Shown piece by piece: positions 1-5,320 of a stretch of DNA of 5,337 bases (its first letter is position 1; each line of letters starts with the position of its first letter). A program made the translations under genes and the position numbers. The stretch lies in contig JAOADS010000149.1 in assembly GCA_026417195.1 (NCBI GenBank), positions 1-5,337 of the forward strand, read 5' to 3'. The stretch is from Ignavibacteria bacterium (GTDB lineage Bacteria; Bacteroidota; Ignavibacteria; Tepidaquicellales; OLB5). The notes beneath the pieces were generated by a model. It was not told where the DNA came from. It was given only the letters and a program-made list of their open reading frames with translations, and searched no databases.

Positions 1-128
1 CTAATATTTAATCCATAAAGTTTAGTAACTAATCTTTCTATATATTTAAAAGAAACACCGTATTTTTTCCCAATCTCCGCATCAGAAGTGCCTTTAATTT
101 TTTCTTCTAAAATAATTTTTTGTAATTC
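1..128 (-). pseudogene. Startless helix-turn-helix fragment, partial
   Basis: On the minus strand an open frame runs from an in-frame TAA at 129-131 down to the left edge, giving 42 residues. The central part (GTSDAEIGKKYGVSFKYIE) reads like a helix-turn-helix: a short acidic/alanine helix, a Gly-Val turn, then a recognition-like helix, ending in YGLNI at the edge. There is no ATG, GTG or TTG anywhere in the frame. It is therefore either the remains of a 5'-truncated or frameshifted gene, or a gene using a rare ATT start. It begins 17 nt beyond the rpsL stop, where rpsG would be expected in many bacteria. Such N-terminal HTHs occur in DNA-modification enzymes, transposases and regulators, but I cannot assign a family from 42 residues. 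A misjoin at the contig edge is also possible. Confidence 0.35.
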
Positions 129-145
129 TTAATTTTTAAAAAAGC

Positions 146-529
146 TTATTTTGAAGTTGTTTTAGCCTTCTTAGCTCCGTATTTTGAACGCCCTTGCTTC
201 CTGTCAGCAACTCCGATAGAATCAGCTGCTCCCCTGACAATGTGATACCTTACACCGGGTAAATCTTTCACCCTGCCTCCCCTGATTAAAACGATTGAAT
301 GCTCCTGAAGATTGTGACCTTCGCCTGGTATATAAGCTGTAACCTCCATACCATTAGATAATCTCACCCTGGCAACCTTTCTTAAGGCAGAATTGGGTTT
401 CTTGGGAGTAGTTGTATATACTCTTGTACAAACACCTCTTTTTTGAGGTGAAGAACCTAATGCAGGAGATTTGCTTTTATATTTTAAAACCTTTCTCCCC
501 TTACGAACTAATTGATTAATTGTAGGCAC
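146..529 (-). CDS. rpsL: 30S ribosomal protein S12
   Basis: S12 lies at the decoding centre of the small ribosomal subunit and helps monitor codon-anticodon pairing. The 127-residue product matches the family over its whole length. It starts MPTINQLVRKGR, carries the TTPKKPNSALRK loop (residues 39-51) and the GEGHNLQEHS segment (69-78), then GGRVKDLPGVRYH (84-96). It ends in a basic tail. Lys43 and Lys88, the classical streptomycin-resistance positions, are wild type, and Asp89, the residue methylthiolated by RimO in other bacteria, is present. The start is GTG at 527-529, fixed by the conserved N-terminus. No Shine-Dalgarno sequence precedes it. A good promoter lies about 30-60 nt upstream. 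The usual downstream genes rpsG and fusA do not follow; a startless fragment does, so this may be a contig break or a rearranged str operon. Confidence 0.98.
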   Translation of the reverse strand: MPTINQLVRKGRKVLKYKSKSPALGSSPQKRGVCTRVYTTTPKKPNSALRKVARVRLSNGMEVTAYIPGEGHNLQEHSIVLIRGGRVKDLPGVRYHIVRGAADSIGVADRKQGRSKYGAKKAKTTSK

Positions 530-560
530 TAAATGTTAAGTATATTATTTTCTGAAACTA

Positions 561-591
561 CAAAAATAGCTATTTATGAGCAAATAGTCAA
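561..591 (-). promoter_or_regulatory. Predicted rpsL promoter
   Basis: Read on the minus strand, TTGACT (591-586) is followed after exactly 17 nt by TATTTTTG (568-561). This fits a -35/-10 pair for a sigma70-type factor and also the Bacteroidota pattern TTG-N20-TAnnTTTG. Transcription would begin near 553-556, giving a leader of about 25 nt before the GTG at 529. The -7 box overlaps the 12-nt palindrome AAATAGCTATTT at 564-575. Assignment is by motif only. Confidence 0.55.
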
Positions 592-804
592 GATTACGAA
601 TTACAACATTTGAGCTAACTCAGAACACTTAGCTAAATTCAGGCGGACAAATTTTCATAAGGCGCTCTGTTTCTTAATATAAATAACTTTTTGGCTTTGA
701 CAACATCTTACAGTCATAAAACAACATCATCTGTAACGTTAAATAAATTCTGGAATGATTCCTATACTCATAGCTTTAATCAATACCCATGAAAATTTAC
801 ATCC

Positions 805-824
805 TATAATGATTTAAAAATCAT
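805..824 (+). promoter_or_regulatory. Possible -10 box and inverted repeat upstream of protease
   Basis: TATAAT at 805-810 overlaps the inverted repeat ATGATTT-AA-AAATCAT (809-824), about 40-60 nt before the protease ATG at 864. A start site near 817 and a regulator bound to the palindrome would be geometrically sensible. However, no -35 hexamer is visible 16-18 nt upstream, and in such AT-rich DNA both motifs can arise by chance. Confidence 0.25.
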
Positions 825-863
825 AAAAAATAGCTATATTTGAAAAAACAAGTTTATAAAATT

Positions 864-2003
864 ATGAACAAATTCTTGTTTATATCTTATTTTATAATCT
901 TTCATCTAAATCTTCTCACCCAGGAGTTCAATGCCGAAAAGATATATGAAATCGCAGATAAATCTGTAGTGGTAATTTATGCCTATGACGAAAACGGAAA
1001 TATTTCTCAGGGCAGTGGAGTAATAATTGACAGAAACGGATTAGTAGCAACAAATTACCATGTCTGCAGAGGTGCAGGTAAAATAGAAGTTAAGCATTAC
1101 GATAAAACATTCGGTGATGTTTCTATTTTAGCACAAGATGAATTATCTGATCTGCTTATACTAAAGCTAAATGTAACTTTCCCGCATATACTTGTCCCTG
1201 CAGGAACAAACTCTCTGAAACAAGGACAGAGAATTTTTGCAATAGGAAGTCCTGAAGGATATGAAAACTCAATTTCTGAAGGAATCATCAGTGGCTTCAG
1301 AATTAACTCAAACAATATAAGATTAATTCAGATGACTGCACCTATTACTGAAGGCTCCAGCGGAGGAGCTGTGTTAAATTCAAGAGGTGAACTCATAGGC
1401 TTAAGCACGAGCGGTCAACATGAAGGTAACATTTACTTTACAGTTCCGTCTGATTACATATATGAACTTCTTGAAACTGTTGGGATAAAGATAGAAAACA
1501 CTGACAAAGTAACGAAAATTTCAGATTATGCGGAAGAAGCGGATTATCTGAGCTTTGGAGAAAATGCATACCGCGATAATAATTTTGAAGATGCTGAAGT
1601 TTATTACTCCAGACATTTAGAAAAATTCTCAAATGATTTCGGTATTCTTTATAAACGTGCTTACTCAAGGTTCAGGCTAAAAGACTACCAGAAAGCTATT
1701 GCTGATTTTACAAGAGTTCTGGAGAGCGGAACCAACAAAGTTGAAACTTTATTTTACAGAGGAAACTGCTATTTCATGTCAAAAGATTATAATAGAGCAT
1801 ATTCAGATTACACATCAGCACTTGAAATTGAACCTGATAATGCAGAAATATATTATAACAGAGGATACACTAATCTGCGTCTGTTACGTTATGAAGAGGC
1901 TATCTCTGACTGGAAAAAAGCTATAATGCTTAAAACAGAGTATGAAAAAGAACTTCACCCAAGAATTACTGTAACTGAGGAATTAATAAACAAGCGGAAG
2001 TAG
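864..2003 (+). CDS. Exported HtrA-like serine protease with TPR repeats
   Basis: The product is a 379-residue predicted exported protease. A signal-like N-terminus (MNKFLFISYFIIFHLNLL) precedes a trypsin-fold domain at about residues 25-205. The catalytic triad is visible: His66 in TNYHV, Asp96 in SDLLILK and Ser166 in EGSSGGAV, the HtrA/Deg (S1C) style. The usual PDZ domain is absent. Instead, four TPR-like units fill about residues 225-360, recognisable from repeats such as YYNRGYTNLRLLRYEEAISDWKKAI. TPRs bind peptides or partner proteins, so they may deliver substrates; this is inference. ATG at 864 was chosen because it begins the signal peptide directly; an in-frame TTG at 840 would add eight residues and overlap a TATATTTG motif. 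No Shine-Dalgarno is seen. A 34-residue membrane peptide starts 1 nt after the stop, so the two are probably co-transcribed. Likely role: envelope protein quality control. Confidence 0.85.
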   Translation: MNKFLFISYFIIFHLNLLTQEFNAEKIYEIADKSVVVIYAYDENGNISQGSGVIIDRNGLVATNYHVCRGAGKIEVKHYDKTFGDVSILAQDELSDLLILKLNVTFPHILVPAGTNSLKQGQRIFAIGSPEGYENSISEGIISGFRINSNNIRLIQMTAPITEGSSGGAVLNSRGELIGLSTSGQHEGNIYFTVPSDYIYELLETVGIKIENTDKVTKISDYAEEADYLSFGENAYRDNNFEDAEVYYSRHLEKFSNDFGILYKRAYSRFRLKDYQKAIADFTRVLESGTNKVETLFYRGNCYFMSKDYNRAYSDYTSALEIEPDNAEIYYNRGYTNLRLLRYEEAISDWKKAIMLKTEYEKELHPRITVTEELINKRK

Positions 2004-2004
2004 A

Positions 2005-2109
2005 ATGTTATTAAATAAAATCAAAAGACCAACACAGTTCTATATGCTTTTTGCTATAATTGTTCTTCTGATTATTCTTGTGGGGGTTTATATTGGATTG
2101 ATAAGATAA
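2005..2109 (+). CDS. 34-residue single-pass membrane peptide
   Basis: An ATG one nucleotide after the protease stop (TAGaATG) opens a 34-codon frame ending in TAA at 2107-2109. The peptide has a basic N-terminus (MLLNKIKRPTQFY), then an uninterrupted hydrophobic stretch of about 20 residues (MLFAIIVLLIILVGVYIGL), ending in IR. That is the layout of a single-pass inner-membrane micropeptide with its N-terminus probably in the cytoplasm. Tight spacing suggests translational coupling to the protease, and the frame ends exactly at the hairpin that closes the transcription unit. I recognise no family. Small membrane peptides next to membrane or envelope proteases sometimes act as adaptors, but any such role here is inference. 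Short length means chance cannot be excluded, although the ordered basic-hydrophobic layout and position argue for a real gene. Confidence 0.55.
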   Translation: MLLNKIKRPTQFYMLFAIIVLLIILVGVYIGLIR

Positions 2110-2128
2110 AATCATTTAGTTTTATCTT
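2103..2128. terminator. Bidirectional AT-rich hairpin between convergent genes
   Basis: AAGATAAAA (2103-2111) and TTTTATCTT (2120-2128) form a perfect 9-bp stem with an 8-nt loop. The stem spans both convergent stop codons: TAA of the 34-residue peptide and TGA of msrB. With one G:C pair per stem and no long T-run, it would be a weak intrinsic terminator, but its symmetric position between converging genes fits a bidirectional one. Confidence 0.35.
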
Positions 2129-2624
2129 TACTTTTAAAATTGAGGGAAGCAGAGTTAATGCAATATCTAAGACCTGTAGGTTCCGGCCCATCATCAAAAA
2201 CATGCCCGAGATGTGCTCCGCAGTTTGAGCATACAACCTCAGTCCTTACCATACCAAGTGAATAGTCCTCTTTTTCGCTGACATTTTTTTCATCAATCAC
2301 ATCATAAAAGCTTGGCCATCCGGTCCCGGAATTAAACTTAGTATCACTGGAGAAAAGAGGCAATCCGCACACAATACACTGATATTGACCTTCCTCATGA
2401 TGGTCCCAGTATTTATTCTGAAAAGGCCTCTCAGTACCTTTTTCCTGAGTTACCCTATATTGTTCTTCAGTAAGTTTTGACTTTAATTCATCCTTGTTCA
2501 TGAAATTGCATGATTTGTTTTGACTCTCTGAATCTTCTGAAATATTCTTTTTATATCTTTGCTGCTCTGCACAGGAGTAAAATACAAAAGATATCATAAA
2601 AGTTACAATAATCAGAAGAAGCAT
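2112..2624 (-). CDS. msrB: Lipoprotein methionine-R-sulfoxide reductase
   Basis: MsrB reduces methionine-R-sulfoxide in oxidised proteins back to methionine. The 170-residue product has a hydrophobic N-terminus ending in FYSC, with Cys18 as a likely lipidated cysteine, so the enzyme is probably membrane-anchored outside the cytoplasm. A polar linker of about 25 residues follows. The catalytic domain (about 45-163) shows the zinc ligands Cys83/Cys86 and Cys132/Cys135, the GTGWPSF motif (100-106), HLGHVF (138-143) and the active-site RYCINSASL with Cys155. The position often occupied by a cysteine in SGCGWPSF is Thr101, so resolution of the sulfenic acid may use Cys39 or an external thiol. The signal peptide lacks the usual Lys/Arg, but an in-frame TAA at 2631-2633 leaves ATG 2624 as the first ATG/GTG/TTG start. 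No msrA is fused or adjacent. Confidence 0.93.
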   Translation of the reverse strand: MLLLIIVTFMISFVFYSCAEQQRYKKNISEDSESQNKSCNFMNKDELKSKLTEEQYRVTQEKGTERPFQNKYWDHHEEGQYQCIVCGLPLFSSDTKFNSGTGWPSFYDVIDEKNVSEKEDYSLGMVRTEVVCSNCGAHLGHVFDDGPEPTGLRYCINSASLNFKSKDKTK

Positions 2625-2643
2625 TTGAAATTATTCCCGGATA

Positions 2644-2674
2644 CAAAAATATTAATATTAATTGATAAATTCAG
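2644..2674 (-). promoter_or_regulatory. Predicted msrB promoter
   Basis: On the minus strand TATTTTTG (2651-2644) repeats exactly the -7 octamer of the rpsL promoter. It is preceded, 17 nt upstream, by a weak -35-like CTGAAT (2674-2669). The predicted transcript would start near 2637, about 13 nt before the msrB ATG. The -7 box is convincing; the upstream element is poor. Confidence 0.4.
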
Positions 2675-2693
2675 CTATTATATTTACACAGAA

Positions 2694-2774
2694 ATGAGTG
2701 CAACAGAACAAAAAATTCTGATATTGGCTGCGATAATTATGTTTGTAATTATACTTATCAGAGTAATGTTGTAA
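2694..2774 (+). CDS. Possible 26-residue membrane micropeptide
   Basis: ATG at 2694 opens a 26-codon frame: a polar start (MSATEQK), then about 16 hydrophobic residues (ILILAAIIMFVIILI) and a short RVML tail. It could span the inner membrane once. It is divergent from msrB, with 69 nt between the two starts. Immediately at its stop lies a 9-bp hairpin followed by a T-run, as expected at the end of a small transcription unit. The same frame is open further upstream, back to an ATG at 2559 inside antisense msrB, but that extension has no support. I recognise no family. AT-rich DNA often encodes hydrophobic stretches by chance, so this call rests on position and the terminator. Confidence 0.4.
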   Translation: MSATEQKILILAAIIMFVIILIRVML

Positions 2775-2804
2775 AACTTAATAAATATTTAATTTAAGTT
2801 TTTT
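2773..2804 (+). terminator. AT-only hairpin with T-run
   Basis: AAAACTTAA (2773-2781) pairs perfectly with TTAAGTTTT (2794-2802) around a 12-nt loop, and the run of six T (2799-2804) forms the end of the stem and its tail. It begins within the stop codon of the 26-residue frame. Stability is low because there is a single G:C pair, but the form is that of a Rho-independent terminator. It would insulate the phoH-like gene from upstream transcription. Confidence 0.4.
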
Positions 2805-2817
2805 ATATTTTCTTATC

Positions 2818-2849
2818 TTGACGATACATATATCTGCATTCAGTAAAAT
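2818..2849 (+). promoter_or_regulatory. Possible promoter of phoH-like/ispE operon
   Basis: TTGACG (2818-2823) is a near-consensus -35. TAAAAT (2844-2849) lies 20 nt further on, longer than the usual 16-19. Transcription from here would give a leader of about 17 nt to the ATG at 2873. This is the best candidate in the 98-nt gap, but the spacing lowers confidence. Confidence 0.25.
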
Positions 2850-2872
2850 TAACTTTCAAATTCTCATCCTTA

Positions 2873-4213
2873 ATGTCAAAAAATTCTTTTAAGAAGACTT
2901 TCATATTAGATACAAACGTAATTCTTCATGACGCGACATGCATAAATCAGTTCAAGGAACATGACATAGTAATACCGATTTCCGTGATAGAAGAACTAGA
3001 TCATTTTAAACGCGGATCACAAGTAATAAATCTAAATGCAAGAGAATTTGCAAGGACACTTGATAATCTCACCGGCAGTGCATTATTTGACGGAGGAGTA
3101 TCTCTCGGAAAAGGAAGAGGGAAAGTATCTGTGATATTAAGTAAAGGACTTGATGACGAAATAAAGAAAATATTCAGGGATGATAATCCGGATCACAGAA
3201 TATTAAGCACGGCTCTTGAAGTAAAAAGAAAAAGAAAATCAGATAACATAATTCTTGTCAGTAAAGATGTAAATTTAAGAATGAAAGCAAAAGCTATAGG
3301 GATTCTGGCAGAAGATTATAGTACCGATAAAATTGTAAACGTTGAAGAACTTTACAGCGGGAAAGAAACTATTGAGAATATTAATCATGAAGTAATTAAC
3401 AAACTCTATAACCCGCCTTTTGAACTTCCCATTAAGCCTTACCTGACGAAACTTAAAACAGACATCATCCCGAATAAATATTATATATTAAGAAATTCCA
3501 CGCATTCAGTGCTTGCCTCAGTTAGCCATACAAGAGAAACAATCAGAAAAGTAGATAAAACTCATGTTTACGGTATCATGCCAAGAAATGCCGAACAGAC
3601 ATTCGCAATAGACGCTCTCATAAATTTCAACATACCTCTTATAACGATCACCGGCAAAGCTGGCACCGGCAAAACCCTGCTTGCTTTAGCCTCAGCGCTT
3701 CACGTCAGGAAGTATTACAGACAAATATATCTCTCCCGCCCTGTTATACCACTTAGCAATAAAGATATTGGTTTTCTGCCCGGAGATGTTGATTCAAAAT
3801 TAGCTCCTTATATGCAGCCTCTCTGGGATAACCTGAAAGTAATTCAGGATCAGTATTCAGAAACTGAAAAGCCATATCAGCAGATAAATCAGATGATCAA
3901 GGAAGAAAAATTAGTAATTGAACCATTAAGTTACATCAGAGGAAGAAGTCTCCAGAGAATATTCTTTATAGTTGACGAAGCCCAGAACCTTACACCTCAT
4001 GAAATAAAAACAATAATCACAAGAGTAGGTGAAGGTGCTAAAATTGTTTTTACCGGAGATATATATCAGATAGATCATCCGTACCTTGACAGCCAGTCAA
4101 ACGGATTAACATATCTTATAGAACATTTCAAAGGTCAGCCGTTATATGCACATATAAATCTGCTTAAAGGAGAACGCTCTGAACTGGCAGAACTCGCAAG
4201 CAACCTTCTTTGA
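2873..4213 (+). CDS. PIN-domain PhoH family ATPase (PhoH2/YlaK-like)
   Basis: The 446-residue protein joins an N-terminal PIN nuclease domain (about 8-150) to a C-terminal PhoH ATPase domain (about 235-446). PIN acidic residues are visible: Asp13 in ILDTNVIL, Glu40/41 in VIEELD, Asp107 in DNPDHRIL and Asp132 in VSKDVNL. The ATPase part shows Walker A GKAGTGKT (261-268), Walker B IVDEAQN (366-372), the TGD motif (394-396) and the end motif KGERSELAELAS. Length and order match the PhoH2/YlaK group, for which mycobacterial PhoH2 has been reported as an ATP-dependent RNA helicase and ribonuclease. With the PIN residues intact, an RNA-processing role is likely, but its true substrate is unknown. 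No PhoAT-like antitoxin gene overlaps its start. ispE follows 3 nt after the TGA stop, indicating one operon. The ATG start lacks a Shine-Dalgarno sequence. Confidence 0.93.
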   Translation: MSKNSFKKTFILDTNVILHDATCINQFKEHDIVIPISVIEELDHFKRGSQVINLNAREFARTLDNLTGSALFDGGVSLGKGRGKVSVILSKGLDDEIKKIFRDDNPDHRILSTALEVKRKRKSDNIILVSKDVNLRMKAKAIGILAEDYSTDKIVNVEELYSGKETIENINHEVINKLYNPPFELPIKPYLTKLKTDIIPNKYYILRNSTHSVLASVSHTRETIRKVDKTHVYGIMPRNAEQTFAIDALINFNIPLITITGKAGTGKTLLALASALHVRKYYRQIYLSRPVIPLSNKDIGFLPGDVDSKLAPYMQPLWDNLKVIQDQYSETEKPYQQINQMIKEEKLVIEPLSYIRGRSLQRIFFIVDEAQNLTPHEIKTIITRVGEGAKIVFTGDIYQIDHPYLDSQSNGLTYLIEHFKGQPLYAHINLLKGERSELAELASNLL

Positions 4214-4216
4214 AAA

Positions 4217-5062
4217 TTGGAATTTAAATTAAAGTCTCCTGCTAAAATTAACATAGGATTAAGGATACTTTCCAGAAGAAAAGACGGCTATCACAACATA
4301 GAAACTATATTCTATCCGCTAAGAATTTCCGATGAAGTAAAAGTAAAAACATTCAATTTAAAAGCTAAATCTGGTGAAGTTAAGGTGAAAACCATACCTT
4401 TCATGAATATTAATGATAATGAGAATATTTGTTATAAAGCATGTGTACTCTTCTTTGAAAAATTCAGGCTTCCTATGCCTGAAATCCGTGTAACTATCAA
4501 GAAGAAAATTCCTTTAGGTGCCGGCCTTGGAGGTGGAAGTTCAAATGCAGCCTGTGTTATCAGGACTCTGGCAAATGTTTATCATATAAACCTCAACAAC
4601 AAACATTTACTAAATTTAGCTTCCTCCTTAGGCAGCGATGTCCCTTTTTTCTTGTATGGGAAACCTTCATATGCTTTTGGAAAAGGTGAAAAACTTATAG
4701 GACTCCCGAATTTCAGAATACCGTACAAAATCCTGCTTGTAAATCCAAAGATCAGTATTTCAACACAAGAGGCTTACAATGCAATCAGCCTTGAAAACAG
4801 AAAAAAGAAAATTATGCATAAAGTCAGCACATTCACACCGGATAATGAAAAACTTATGCATAATGACTTTGAAGAAATTGTCTTCAGATGGTATCCGGAA
4901 ATAGGTAAAATTAAAGCTGATCTTTTAAAGTTAGGAGCTGTGTATTCAATGATGAGCGGAAGCGGCTCAACCGTTTACGGGTTTTTCAAACAACATAGCA
5001 CGGATAGTGAAGCTGCCTTGAAATACTTCAGATCGCTGGGATATATTACTTTCCTGTCGTAA
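4217..5062 (+). CDS. ispE: 4-diphosphocytidyl-2-C-methyl-D-erythritol kinase
   Basis: IspE phosphorylates the 2-hydroxyl of CDP-methylerythritol with ATP, the fourth step of the non-mevalonate (MEP) pathway to isoprenoids, in the cytoplasm. The 281-residue product shows the three GHMP-kinase motifs. SPAKINIGLRIL contains catalytic Lys10; the ATP-binding loop is IPLGAGLGGGSSNAA (98-112); the third is MSGSGSTVYGF (246-256). Asp141 in LGSDVPFF is the catalytic base; Lys10 and Asp141 match the Escherichia coli numbering. Length is typical. The start is TTG at 4217, placed by the family's N-terminal SPAKIN motif and by the phoH-like stop only 3 nt upstream. With no Shine-Dalgarno visible, translation is probably coupled to the preceding gene. 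It ends 4 nt short of a convergent gene. Confidence 0.96.
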   Translation: MEFKLKSPAKINIGLRILSRRKDGYHNIETIFYPLRISDEVKVKTFNLKAKSGEVKVKTIPFMNINDNENICYKACVLFFEKFRLPMPEIRVTIKKKIPLGAGLGGGSSNAACVIRTLANVYHINLNNKHLLNLASSLGSDVPFFLYGKPSYAFGKGEKLIGLPNFRIPYKILLVNPKISISTQEAYNAISLENRKKKIMHKVSTFTPDNEKLMHNDFEEIVFRWYPEIGKIKADLLKLGAVYSMMSGSGSTVYGFFKQHSTDSEAALKYFRSLGYITFLS

Positions 5063-5066
5063 TTAA

Positions 5067-5320
5067 TCAGAAATTCAACTGCAAGTTAAAGCTTGGAATC
5101 TGCTTTATTGAATTTGTGTATGGTGAATAATGGTTCTGGATTCTGAATCCGGTTTGTAATTTAAGTCTGCTGTTATATTTTGAAATTGTCCAGGCCGCAT
5201 CAGCAGCACTGAGTATATGATTAAGTATGGCAGTAATCGGTCCTATCTTTGCAAGATCATAGAAATCATTTGCTTTCTGCCTCTCTCCGGCATAGTAGAT
5301 AAACATAGGTGTCCTATAGG
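5067..5320 (-). CDS. C-terminal part of envelope protein, 5' end missing
   Basis: The minus-strand frame is open from the real end of the contig to TGA at 5067-5069, giving about 83 residues that begin YRTPMFIYYAGERQ. The ATG at 5306 is internal, since the frame continues above it to the adapter, so this is a truncated gene. A helical segment (KANDFYDLAKIG, then ILNHILSAADAAW) is followed by alternating residues (RLKLQTGFRIQ and SFNLQLNF) ending in Phe, a frequent end for outer-membrane proteins. The pattern reminds me of DUF5683-type proteins of Bacteroidota/Chlorobiota, whose C-terminus has a similar IL-NH-SA-DA helix. That match is from memory and weak. It converges on ispE with a 4-nt gap. 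Confidence 0.6.

Larger units (their letters stand above)
530..863. other. Divergent intergenic region, rpsL / protease
   Basis: This 334-nt non-coding stretch separates two divergent genes. The rpsL promoter is at 561-591. Other visible items are weak: TGAG-CTAA-CTCA at 611-622, GGAAT-G-ATTCC at 752-762, a TATAAT at 805-810 without a convincing -35, and a 7-bp inverted repeat ATGATTT-AA-AAATCAT at 809-824. The 12-mer AAAAATAGCTAT occurs twice, at 562-573 and 826-837, once near each gene. A 20-codon frame at 755-817 is probably chance. I see no tRNA, riboswitch or terminator here. Confidence 0.7.

Noticed and set aside
146..529. Streptomycin-resistance allele of rpsL
   Set aside because: Lys43, Lys88 and Pro91 are all the sensitive, wild-type residues.
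697..702. Perfect -35 hexamer TTGACA on the plus strand
   Set aside because: No -10-like sequence is found 15-19 nt downstream, and it is over 160 nt from the protease start.
755..817. 20-codon plus-strand frame upstream of the protease
   Set aside because: It starts at a random ATG, has no recognisable layout or ribosome binding site, and overlaps the possible promoter palindrome.
835..842. TATATTTG as a Bacteroidota -7 box for the protease
   Set aside because: The octamer fits, but no TTG element is present 17-23 nt upstream; kept only as a note on the start choice.
1097..1926. Open frames inside the protease gene (minus 1097-1315 and 1438-1668, plus 1699-1926)
   Set aside because: They lie wholly within the protease reading frame, have no recognisable domains or promoters, and look like shadows.
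2559..2693. N-terminal extension of the 26-residue frame back to 2559
   Set aside because: It runs antisense through the msrB signal peptide, and the extra residues are low-complexity Lys/Tyr/Ile with no support.
2694..2774. 26-residue frame as a PhoAT-type antitoxin for the PhoH-like gene
   Set aside because: It is a hydrophobic membrane peptide rather than a soluble antitoxin, is 98 nt away and is separated by a predicted terminator.
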